64,000 bases of DNA from WHSW01 sp963749365 (GTDB lineage Bacteria; Actinomycetota; Thermoleophilia; Solirubrobacterales; 70-9): the NCBI GenBank assembly GCA_963749365.1, contig CAVVME010000003.1, positions 1,054,001-1,118,000 on the forward strand, written 5' to 3'. Every line of letters starts with the position of its first letter. The stretch's first letter is position 1. The position numbers and the translations under genes are program-made. The notes beneath the pieces were generated by a model. The model had not been told where the DNA came from. It saw nothing but the letters and a program-made list of their open reading frames with translations, and searched no databases. Shown here piece by piece: positions 58,077-64,000 of the stretch.

Positions 58077-60596
58077 TCAGGGACCGGCTGCCTGCGTGAA
58101 GGTCGCCCGGTAGGTTCCGCCGGCATTGGCGGTCAGGTTGTGACTTGCGCTACCGCCGTCTGACCAAGACTGGAAGACCCAGCTTTGTCCGAGCAGGGAC
58201 TGGGGTGAGGGCGCGCTGATCGAGTTCGCCGAGCCCTCGATCACGGTCCGAGTGAAAGGCGCCGGGGCGCTCTCCGCGTTGACCGCGAGCTGGAGCCCGC
58301 TGGGCGTCGACTCGAACCGCAGGGTCACCGTTCTCGGGTCGAGGCGAACGGTCTCTGAGTCGGTGAGGCCCCCGGAATCGGTGGCCGTGACCTTCAGCTC
58401 CAGATAGGAGGGGTACTCATGGTCGGGCGTGAGGAAGGAGCCCGACGACACGTTCTCGAAGGTCTGCAGGAAGTGGGCGTGGCAATCGTCGGCGGCGTGA
58501 CAGTGCTGCAGGGTGAGCTCCCAGTCGTACGCCGACGCGGGCAGGACCCCCTGCTGAGTGTCGAACGCGGAGCCGGAGAAAGCGAGCTGCTGGCCGACCC
58601 TCCAGCTCTGGCTCGACGACGGGTCCTCGAGCGTCACGTTCGGCGGCGTATTGCCGACGCTGATCGTGATCGCGTCGGTGTCGGTGGCGCCGCTGCCGTC
58701 GGTGACCTGGAGCGTGACCCGGTGGTTGCCCGCCTGGGCGAACGTCCTCGTCGGCCTGGCCGCGGTCGAGTCGTCGAATTGCCCGTCGTCGTCGAGATCC
58801 CATGCATAGCTCAGCGGCTCCTCGTCGCGATCGCTGGAGCCGGTCGCGTCGAAGGTGACGTTGAGGGGCGCAGCGCCGTAGGTGGGCGTCGCCTGGGCGT
58901 CCGCGGCGGGCGGCGTGTTGCCGGTGAAGTAGCGGATCCGCCGGATCGTCCCGGTCGCGATCGAGCTGTAGAAGAGGTCACCCCCGGGGCCGAAGACCAG
59001 GTCCACCGGGTACGGCGCCTGCTGGAAGACCTCGATCCGCGCCGGGTCGGGGAGGCCGCCGGCGCCCGTCTTGATCGCCCAGATGCAGCCCCGGGCGTAG
59101 TCGGAGAAGAAGAGCGCTCCGTCATAGGCGGATGGATAGTTACCGACGCCCGCCGGCTTGAAGGCGAGCCCCGCGATCGCCGAGCTGCCGCTGCCGCAGC
59201 TCTCGCCGGCGACCACGGGGTCCGCGTGCCGGTAGGCGTAGAACGGAGCGATGGCCGCCCCCGCCTGGCCGTAGAGGTTCGAGCAGAGGTTGAGTCCGGC
59301 GCTCTCGTATCCCGGATCCGGCGTCGCGCCCTGGTAGCACGGCCAGCCGAGATTCTCCACCGGCGCGCCGGTTGGGTTGGCGATCCGATTGATCTCCTCC
59401 CACTCGCCCCAGCCCACGTCGCCGGTCCAGACCTCCCCGGTTCCCGGCCGGATCGCGAAACGGTAGGGGTTGCGCAGCCCGTAGGCGACGATCCTCCGGG
59501 CGTTCGGGTCGGGGCTGGCGGCGAGCGGGTTGTCGGCAAGCGCCTCCCCGGTGTCGGGGTGGATGCGGACGATCGCGCCGTTGAGGCCCGCCGGATCGGC
59601 CACTGTGCGGAGGTCCTGCGAGCGCAGCGAGCCGCCCTCGGCAGCGGGCGCCGTCAGGTCGGCTCCCGCCGGGCCGGGCGGGTCGCCGCAGGGATTGTCG
59701 ACCTGGCCGTAGTCGGCGAACCAATAGCTCGAGCCGTCGCCGGCGCTGGCGTAGAGCGCGCCGCCGGGCCCGAACGCGAGGTGGCCGACTGAGTGGCTGT
59801 CGTACTGGAAGCAGTAGTCGTCAACGAGCACCTTCTCGGCGGTCATCTGGTTTCCGGCGGCGGTCAGCCGCGAGACGCGCCCGTCAGAGGGACAGCTCTG
59901 CCCGGTGTCGGGGCAGGGATCGGAGTCGACACCCGGGCTGCCGTACCGCGGCGCGCTCCCGCCGGGGAGGGCGTCGTGGTGGTAGGCGACGTAGACGTAG
60001 GGCCGCGTCGGAAAGGATGGGTCGAGCGCGAGTCCGAGAAGGCCGCGGTCGCTGTTGTTGTAGACCCTCGTGCGCAGGTCCGCAAAGGTGGCCGGGGTGG
60101 GGTCGTTGAGGCTGTCGAAGACCTTGATGATGCCGCTCTTCTCGGCCACGAACACGCGCCCGTCGGCTGCGAAGCGCACCGCGGTCGGCAGCTCGAGGCC
60201 TTCGAGTGCGACCTCCTCCTGAAACCCGGGGGCCTTGGTGGTGAAGGCCTGGTCGGCGAAGCATTTCTGTCCGTCGGAGTTGTCCTGGCAGAGGCGCACG
60301 TGATAGGTGGTGCCGGGCGAGAGGCCCGTGACGCGCTCCTGGACCGCCGCCGTGTTCCCCGAGCCGGCATTCCTGGTCGGAGTCCTCTGACCGTAGGAGG
60401 TGGTGGTGCCGTACTCGAACCAGTAGGTGGTCGGCTTGTTGTTCGACGAGACGATGCCCCAGAACGTCGCCGCGGTGCTGGTCACGTCCTTGGGCACGAA
60501 GGTGCAGGCGGAGACGGTCAGCGAAACGAAGGCAGCGATCAGCACCGGGGCTAGCCTCCGTGCCGCCGGGCGGGACCTCCGACGCAGCATCCGCAT
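58077..60596 (-). CDS. PQQ-type glucose/sorbosone dehydrogenase lipoprotein with PKD domain
   Basis: An 839-residue secreted protein. A lipobox at Cys31 (TVSAC) follows the signal. Residues 40-120 form an Fn3-like domain (TTYWFEYGTTTSYGQRT...GLSPGTTYHVRLC). Residues 128-565 are a six-bladed GSDH propeller: LELPTAVRFAADGRVFVAEKSGIIKVFD, RGLLGLALDPSFPTRPYVYVAYHHD, VGHLAFGPGGALYASAGDGSSY, RIVAYGLRNPYRFAIRPGTGEVWTGDVGWGEWEEIN. Residues about 570-655 are a PKD domain; the rest is beta-rich. It may oxidise or bind sugars outside the cell. PQQ use is a family expectation, not visible proof. TAGTGT lies 9 nt before the ATG. Confidence 0.87.
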   Translation of the reverse strand: MRMLRRRSRPAARRLAPVLIAAFVSLTVSACTFVPKDVTSTAATFWGIVSSNNKPTTYWFEYGTTTSYGQRTPTRNAGSGNTAAVQERVTGLSPGTTYHVRLCQDNSDGQKCFADQAFTTKAPGFQEEVALEGLELPTAVRFAADGRVFVAEKSGIIKVFDSLNDPTPATFADLRTRVYNNSDRGLLGLALDPSFPTRPYVYVAYHHDALPGGSAPRYGSPGVDSDPCPDTGQSCPSDGRVSRLTAAGNQMTAEKVLVDDYCFQYDSHSVGHLAFGPGGALYASAGDGSSYWFADYGQVDNPCGDPPGPAGADLTAPAAEGGSLRSQDLRTVADPAGLNGAIVRIHPDTGEALADNPLAASPDPNARRIVAYGLRNPYRFAIRPGTGEVWTGDVGWGEWEEINRIANPTGAPVENLGWPCYQGATPDPGYESAGLNLCSNLYGQAGAAIAPFYAYRHADPVVAGESCGSGSSAIAGLAFKPAGVGNYPSAYDGALFFSDYARGCIWAIKTGAGGLPDPARIEVFQQAPYPVDLVFGPGGDLFYSSIATGTIRRIRYFTGNTPPAADAQATPTYGAAPLNVTFDATGSSDRDEEPLSYAWDLDDDGQFDDSTAARPTRTFAQAGNHRVTLQVTDGSGATDTDAITISVGNTPPNVTLEDPSSSQSWRVGQQLAFSGSAFDTQQGVLPASAYDWELTLQHCHAADDCHAHFLQTFENVSSGSFLTPDHEYPSYLELKVTATDSGGLTDSETVRLDPRTVTLRFESTPSGLQLAVNAESAPAPFTRTVIEGSANSISAPSPQSLLGQSWVFQSWSDGGSASHNLTANAGGTYRATFTQAAGP

Positions 60597-60605
60597 CCGA
60601 GTTCG

Positions 60606-60765
60606 ACACTACCCGATCCAGGTCCGCCCGACGCAACGAGCGATCGGGCGTGACCTCGGTGTCTCGCAGATGCAAATCTCCCGCATCAGTCGCCGCGCGC
60701 TCGGCAAGCGTCTGACCGCGGTCCGCGGCGAGCGGGCCGACGGTTCGACCAAGGTCGCGGCCTAA
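60606..60765 (+). pseudogene. 3' remnant of a SigB/SigF-type sigma factor (region 4.2 only)
   Basis: The plus frame ending at TAA 60765 reads PTQRAIGRDLGVSQMQISRISRRALGKRL, a good match to the helix-turn-helix of SigB/SigF-family sigma factors (typical TQxEIAxxxGISQMxVSRLLxRAL). Nothing upstream matches regions 2-4.1; that DNA is the start of the dehydrogenase gene on the other strand. The piece is therefore a truncated relic. The exact left edge is uncertain. A perfect SigF-type promoter lies 88 bp downstream. Confidence 0.65.
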
Positions 60766-60852
60766 GCGGACTCGGCAGTCGCGATCTGGCGGCTCTGCAC
60801 CCTGGTCGAGCGCCGAGAGTCGAGCGAACGGAGCCCCTCTTGTCGAACGTTT

Positions 60853-60878
60853 GTTTGGATGCGTCTATCGGCGGGTAT
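60853..60878 (+). promoter_or_regulatory. SigF/SigB-type promoter (GTTT-N16-GGGTAT)
   Basis: GTTT at 60853-60856 and GGGTAT at 60873-60878 with a 16-nt spacer fit the actinobacterial SigF and Bacillus SigB consensus exactly. The first gene downstream is 61013-61339, giving a leader of about 125 nt. It implies a general-stress regulon member. Confidence 0.7.
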
Positions 60879-61012
60879 CAGAAGACAACGGCAGCCATTG
60901 CTTTGCCGATTCGCGCTGCAACCTGCCAATCCGACCGGGAGCACAGGGGCGAGAGTGACGCGGTCACCTTGCACGGCCCGGGAGGCATCCAAACAGACAG
61001 GAGATCGGACTT

Positions 61013-61339
61013 ATGGAAGCAGGAACAACGACCGGTGCCGTGCGCACCGACTCCGTCCGTCACAGCGGCGTCATCCGCCGCCTGACGACCGAGACCAAGC
61101 AGGCGTTCAAGACCACCGAGTTTTGGGCCATGGTCGGCGTCGTCGTGGCGATTCTGGTCAGCGCCGCCGCAATCAAGGGCGGCGACACCAGCGGGACCGA
61201 TGAGTTCATCGCCCGCCAGGCATGGCTTTACGTCGCGATCGTCGCCGGCGCCTATCTGATCAGCCGCGGGCTGGCCAAGTCGGGGTCGAGCGATCCCTAC
61301 ACCGAGACGCACGAGGACAGCAACGGGAGTCGTCACTAG
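61013..61339 (+). CDS. Small two-span membrane protein, probable general-stress gene
   Basis: A 108-residue protein: basic N-terminal region (VIRRLTTETKQAFKTTEFW), span 1 (AMVGVVVAILVSAAAI), a short outer loop (KGGDTSGTDEFIARQ), span 2 (AWLYVAIVAGAYLISRGLA), and a polar tail. AGGAG lies 9-10 nt before ATG 61013. The SigF-type promoter upstream suggests expression under stress or in stationary phase. Similar small proteins with a T-E-F-W/A segment occur in actinobacteria, without known function as far as I recall. Confidence 0.75.
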   Translation: MEAGTTTGAVRTDSVRHSGVIRRLTTETKQAFKTTEFWAMVGVVVAILVSAAAIKGGDTSGTDEFIARQAWLYVAIVAGAYLISRGLAKSGSSDPYTETHEDSNGSRH

Positions 61340-61349
61340 GACCGCGAAG

Positions 61350-61426
61350 CGGGGCGCAGGCGGATCAACCGGCGCCCCGTCGTACTGCAAACCGGCCGGG
61401 GGCCTCTTCTGGGGGTCCTCGGCCGG
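61350..61426 (+). terminator. Two consecutive stem-loops after the stress membrane protein gene
   Basis: First stem CGGGGCGC (61350-61357) with GCGCCCCG (61372-61379). Second stem is 13 bp with two G-T pairs: 61392-61404 with 61414-61426, followed by CTCTT. They lie 10 bp after the stop of 61013-61339 and before 61465. The second looks like a weak intrinsic terminator; the first may stabilise the mRNA end. Confidence 0.5.
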
Positions 61427-61464
61427 CTCTTGATAACGAGTCAGCAATCGAAGGGATATAGACC

Positions 61465-61875
61465 ATGGCCGCACAGACAAAGACCCAGCGCCAGGCAGCC
61501 GCCAAGAAGGCCGCTGCGACACGTAAGCGAAACTCCGCCAGGCAGAGCGGTGGGACCGCCAAGGCCTCCGCTCGCCGGACCCGGAGTTCCGCCCAGGACA
61601 CCGGGCGCGCCGCGCGCACGACCGCCACGCAGGCCGCCCGCGCGACCGCACGTCGCGCCGAGGCCGAGACGACCCGCCTCGGGGCCGTCGCCCATCAAGC
61701 CGAGCGCGCCGTTCTGATCCCCGTTGGCGCCGCGCTCGAGGCGCGCGACCGAGTGACGGACACGGTTCGCACCTATACCGACACCCGGCTCACTCGTCAC
61801 GAGCTGAATCGATTCGAGCGACGGGGTGCCACGGCGCTCGGGCGTACGGGGCGCACATCCGACCGTCGGGCTTAG
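61465..61875 (+). CDS. Alanine/arginine/lysine-rich basic protein (histone-like)
   Basis: A 136-residue, strongly basic protein. The first 65 residues are built from Lys/Arg/Ala/Thr/Ser runs (KTQRQAAAKKAAATRKRN, AKASARRTRSS) like histone H1-type tails; the rest is an Ala/Arg/Thr helix (TATQAARATARRAEAETTRLGAVAHQAERAVLIPVGAALEARDRV). No membrane span. It probably binds DNA or another polyanion and compacts the nucleoid, as HupB/H1-like proteins do, but heparin-binding adhesins have similar tails. AGGGA supports ATG 61465. Confidence 0.72.
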   Translation: MAAQTKTQRQAAAKKAAATRKRNSARQSGGTAKASARRTRSSAQDTGRAARTTATQAARATARRAEAETTRLGAVAHQAERAVLIPVGAALEARDRVTDTVRTYTDTRLTRHELNRFERRGATALGRTGRTSDRRA

Positions 61876-61975
61876 CACGTGCGAGGCAGGTCGAGGGCTC
61901 CGCGAACGATCAATCGAACGCCACGGACATCATCGACCGGGTTCTGAGCCTCGACGGTCCTCAGCATCGGGCGAA

Positions 61976-62005
61976 GGAGAGGCCCGGGGAAACCCGGGCC
62001 TCTCC
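61976..62005. terminator. Strong 13-bp GAAA-loop hairpin
   Basis: GGAGAGGCCCGGG and CCCGGGCCTCTCC are exact inverted repeats around a GAAA tetraloop. It lies 100 bp after the basic protein gene and 120 bp before the stop of the opposing SufT-like gene, so it can serve convergent transcripts. No long T-run follows. The remaining bases 61876-62125 hold nothing else recognisable. Confidence 0.6.
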
Positions 62006-62125
62006 TACGTACGGGGCGCGCGGGCACGCGATCGGCGCCGAGCGAGACGCTAGTACGCGCGGATGGCTGCAGTCAGGGCTGCAACGCCGCCGCAGCCGAT
62101 TCCGCAAACCGCATAGCCAGGCGGC

Positions 62126-62422
62126 TTAGTAGCCCAAAGCGAACTTCGCGTCCTCGGTCATCATCTCCGGGGACCAGGGTGGGTCGAAGACCATCCTCGG
62201 ATGGACCTGCCCGACGCCCTCGAGATCGCCGACGAACTCGCGCATCTGCTCGGACACCTGCGGCCCGATCGGGCAGGCGGGGGTGGTGAGGGTGAAGGTG
62301 ACGAACACCTCCGGCCCCTCGATCTCGACCTCGTAGACGAGCCCGAGGGAGACGAAGTCGAGTCCCAGCTCGGGATCGATCACCTCCTCGAGCGCCTCGT
62401 AGACATCCTCCTCGGTGGCCAT
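62126..62422 (-). CDS. MIP18/SufT/PaaD-like Fe-S assembly factor (DUF59)
   Basis: A 98-residue protein with the family core TEEDVYEALEEVIDPELGLDFVSLGLVYEVEIEGPEVFVTFTLTTPACPIGPQVSEQMREFV. The single conserved cysteine (Cys50, TPACPIG) and the DPE motif are present. These small proteins help mature Fe-S proteins and are often encoded with suf genes; here the gene is 19 kb from sufBD. TACGAT lies 6 nt before ATG 62422. Confidence 0.92.
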   Translation of the reverse strand: MATEEDVYEALEEVIDPELGLDFVSLGLVYEVEIEGPEVFVTFTLTTPACPIGPQVSEQMREFVGDLEGVGQVHPRMVFDPPWSPEMMTEDAKFALGY

Positions 62423-62428
62423 GGGCCA

Positions 62429-62455
62429 ATCGTAGTGGACGGGGTTTCGTAGCCT
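62429..62455. promoter_or_regulatory. Divergent leaderless-type promoters (SufT-like / fxsA)
   Basis: Minus-strand TACGAT (62434-62429) is 6 nt before ATG 62422; plus-strand TAGCCT (62450-62455) is 6 nt before ATG 62462. Start codons are 39 bp apart and neither has a Shine-Dalgarno. Confidence 0.5.
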
Positions 62456-62461
62456 TTGGCC

Positions 62462-62965
62462 ATGGCCGTGGTCCTGCTCTTCCTCTTCCTCGCCCTGCCG
62501 ATCGCCGAGATCTACGTGATCATCCAGGTCGGCGGCGCGATCGGGATCTGGCCGACGCTGGCGCTGCTGATCATCGACGGGTTCGTCGGCGCTGCGCTGG
62601 CGCGCTCGCAGGGCCGCGCCGCTTGGGAGCGGTTCAACCGGGCCCTGACCGCCGGCCGGATCCCCGCGCGAGAGACCTTCGACGGGGCGATGATCATCCT
62701 CGGTGGTGCCCTGCTGCTGACCCCGGGCTTCATCACCGATCTGGTCGGCTTCGCGCTCCTGATCCCGCCCACCCGCGACGTCGTCCGCGCGGTGCTGACC
62801 CGGCTCGCCGGGCGGCGGATCGGGATCGCCTGGCGGGTGGCAGGGCCTGTACGAGGCGCCGCCCGGCGCCGGCCCTCTCACGAGCCCGGTTACGACTACG
62901 AGGGCAGCGCACGCGAGGTCACCGACCCGGCCGCCGAGCTGCCGCCCGCCGAGCGCGATGGCTGA
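62462..62965 (+). CDS. fxsA: FxsA family membrane protein
   Basis: A 167-residue protein with the FxsA pattern: VLLFLFLALPIAEIYVIIQVGGAIGIWPTLALLIIDGFVGAALARSQGRAAWERFNRALTAGRIPARETFDGAMIILGGALLLTPGFITDLVGFALLIPPTRDVVR. Three to four spans lie within the first 110 residues; the tail is polar. FxsA in E. coli relieves phage T7 exclusion by F when overproduced; its native role is unclear. ATG 62462 chosen over TTG 62456, which abuts the -10 box. It overlaps the next gene by 8 bp. Confidence 0.93.
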   Translation: MAVVLLFLFLALPIAEIYVIIQVGGAIGIWPTLALLIIDGFVGAALARSQGRAAWERFNRALTAGRIPARETFDGAMIILGGALLLTPGFITDLVGFALLIPPTRDVVRAVLTRLAGRRIGIAWRVAGPVRGAARRRPSHEPGYDYEGSAREVTDPAAELPPAERDG

Positions 62966-63479
62966 GGCGGTCGCGGTCGAGTTCACCGACCCCGCCGGCG
63001 ATCCACTGCGGGTCGAGTGGCGCGCCGACCTGCTCGCGGCGCTCGATCCGGCGAGCCCGCCCGAGACGCCGCTCTGGAAGCTGGCCGGCGAGCTCGACTG
63101 GGACGAGATCGAGACGCTGCGGGTGCTCTCGGGACGGCTCGCCGACGGGCGCCTGATCGCGATCGCCGCGCTGCGCCCCGCCGGCGCGGACGGCCACGGC
63201 GACGAGCTGCGCCGCGGAATGATCGGGCCCCCGGGCGAGCTCGAGGCGCTCGCCGAGTCGCTGCTCTCGACCGAGCACGGTGCGGACGAGCTGCCGCGGC
63301 GGATCGGGCTCGAGCTCTACCACGATCCGGACGGATTGCCGCTTCGGATCGCCGGCGAGGTGACGGCGAGCACGACGGAGGAGCGGGCGCACCTGCGACG
63401 GGTCTCGACCGTGCTCGCCCTGCGGGCCTCGGGGGAGAGCGGGACCGCGGTCCTCGACCTGCTCGGCCGGGGGTCGTGA
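62958..63479 (+). CDS. Soluble protein of unknown function
   Basis: A 173-residue protein. VAVEFTDPAGDPLRVEWRADLLAALDP...PLWKLAGELDWDEIETLRVLSGRLADGRLIAIAALRPAGADGHGDELRRGMIGPPGELEALAESLLSTEHGADELPRRIGLELYHDPDGLPLRIAGEVT suggests an alpha/beta fold with a lipocalin- or AttH-like strand order in the second half; no family is certain. It lies between fxsA and a HAD hydrolase gene, overlapping both (8 and 4 bp), so they share an mRNA. Confidence 0.75.
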   Translation: MAEAVAVEFTDPAGDPLRVEWRADLLAALDPASPPETPLWKLAGELDWDEIETLRVLSGRLADGRLIAIAALRPAGADGHGDELRRGMIGPPGELEALAESLLSTEHGADELPRRIGLELYHDPDGLPLRIAGEVTASTTEERAHLRRVSTVLALRASGESGTAVLDLLGRGS

Positions 63480-64000
63480 TCGAAGCGGTGATCTCGGACT
63501 TCGGCGGCGTGCTGACGACGCCGCTGATGCGCTCCTTCGCCGCCTTTCAGGACCGGACCGGGATCTCCGGCGAGGCGCTCGGGGCGGCGATGGCAACGAT
63601 CACTGAGCGCGACGGAGCCCATCCCCTGTTCGAGCTCGAGACCGGGAGGATGAGCGAGGCGGAGTTCCTCGACCGGATCCGGACCGAGCTCGAGCTCGTA
63701 CTCGGTCGGCCGCCCGAGATGCACGCCTTCAAGGAAATCTACTTCGAGGCCCTGGAGCCGAACCAGCCGATGATCGAGCTGATGCGTGACCTGCGCTCGC
63801 GCGGGCACCGAATGGCGCTGCTGACCAACAACGTGCGCGAGTGGGAGCCGCTGTGGCGCTCGATGCTGCCGGTCGACGAGATCTTCGAGCTCGTCGTCGA
63901 CTCGGCCTTCGTCGGGATGCGAAAGCCCGATCCGCCGATCTACGAGCTCACCGTGGAGCGGCTCGGAAACGGGATCGGCGCCGCCGAGTGCCTGTTCGTC
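63476..64000 (+). CDS. HAD-superfamily hydrolase (3' end cut by window edge)
   Basis: The visible 175 residues start AVISDFGGVLTTPLMRSFAAFQDRTG, HAD motif I in the variant SDFGGVLTT in which the second aspartate is glycine, as in epoxide-hydrolase/dehalogenase-like members; motif II is ALLTNNVREW, and motif III Lys appears in FVGMRKPDPPIYELTVERLG. The cap is the small helical type (ETGRMSEAEFLDRIRTELE). Loss of the second Asp argues against a simple phosphatase. GTG 63476 overlaps the preceding stop. The last motif lies beyond the window. Confidence 0.85.
   Translation, partial: MIEAVISDFGGVLTTPLMRSFAAFQDRTGISGEALGAAMATITERDGAHPLFELETGRMSEAEFLDRIRTELELVLGRPPEMHAFKEIYFEALEPNQPMIELMRDLRSRGHRMALLTNNVREWEPLWRSMLPVDEIFELVVDSAFVGMRKPDPPIYELTVERLGNGIGAAECLFV

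Noticed and set aside
60762..60992. Minus-strand 76-codon frame between the sigma relic and the stress gene
   Set aside because: It covers the SigF-type promoter, has no ribosome site or close -10, and shows no protein-like pattern.

Overview
This is a 64 kb, very GC-rich chromosomal segment of a high-GC Gram-positive bacterium. Protein types suggest the actinobacterial class Thermoleophilia (Solirubrobacterales-like): M. tuberculosis-type CysM/CysO/MoeZ sulfur chemistry, a NarL/LiaR-type two-component pair, WS/DGAT acyltransferase, a 'fenitrothion hydrolase'-type membrane protein with a 46-residue companion, and alanine/lysine-rich basic proteins. The taxonomic placement is inference. Gene density is high, overlaps of 1-8 bp within operons are common, and no tRNA, rRNA, CRISPR array, insertion sequence or phage gene was seen. 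No stretch above 300 bases lacks a gene.

Layout. 1-25.8 kb is a cell-surface polysaccharide region. It holds glycosyltransferases of GT2, GT4 and StrF-like types, several built as multi-domain fusions, four class I methyltransferases, an O-antigen-type ABC exporter (wzt/wzm), a polyprenyl-phosphate sugar phosphotransferase and an O-antigen ligase/polymerase-like protein with a TPR tail. Embedded in it are cysM, a polar amino-acid ABC transporter, and a CysO-like/MoeZ-like sulfur-carrier pair. 25.8-28.5 kb carries htpX and a divergent two-component system. 28.5-39.5 kb has two tandem copies of a three-gene module [polyprenyl-phosphate-sugar synthase-like GT2 - methyltransferase - GT-C membrane transferase], interrupted by an rrf2-sufC-sufS-sufU operon and followed by a third, solitary GT-C gene. 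40.6-43.6 kb is the second half of the SUF system (Rieske ferredoxin-sufB-sufD). 43.6-49.5 kb holds a zur/fur-like regulator divergent from a ZIP transporter, a membrane cluster with a cupredoxin-like protein, and a CDF exporter. 49.5-54.7 kb holds ispH, an M28 peptidase lipoprotein, WS/DGAT and a DrrAB-type ABC exporter. 55-60.6 kb holds a TPR protein, a DUF4331 protein and a PQQ-type sugar dehydrogenase lipoprotein with a PKD domain. 60.6-64 kb holds a sigma-factor remnant, a perfect SigF/SigB-type promoter, two probable stress proteins, a SufT/MIP18-like factor, fxsA and a truncated HAD hydrolase.

Regulation. The two halves of the SUF system share an almost identical upstream element, which suggests the Rrf2 protein controls both. 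cysM and the moeZ-cysO pair share a 14-of-15 bp promoter element, which suggests one co-regulated cysteine/thiocarboxylate pathway split over 22 kb. More than 20 operon-leading genes have a TAnnnT hexamer 6-10 nt before the start codon, the arrangement expected for leaderless mRNAs. Several divergent pairs have overlapping or dyad-covered -10 boxes, most strikingly the 18-bp gap between the M28 peptidase and WS/DGAT genes.
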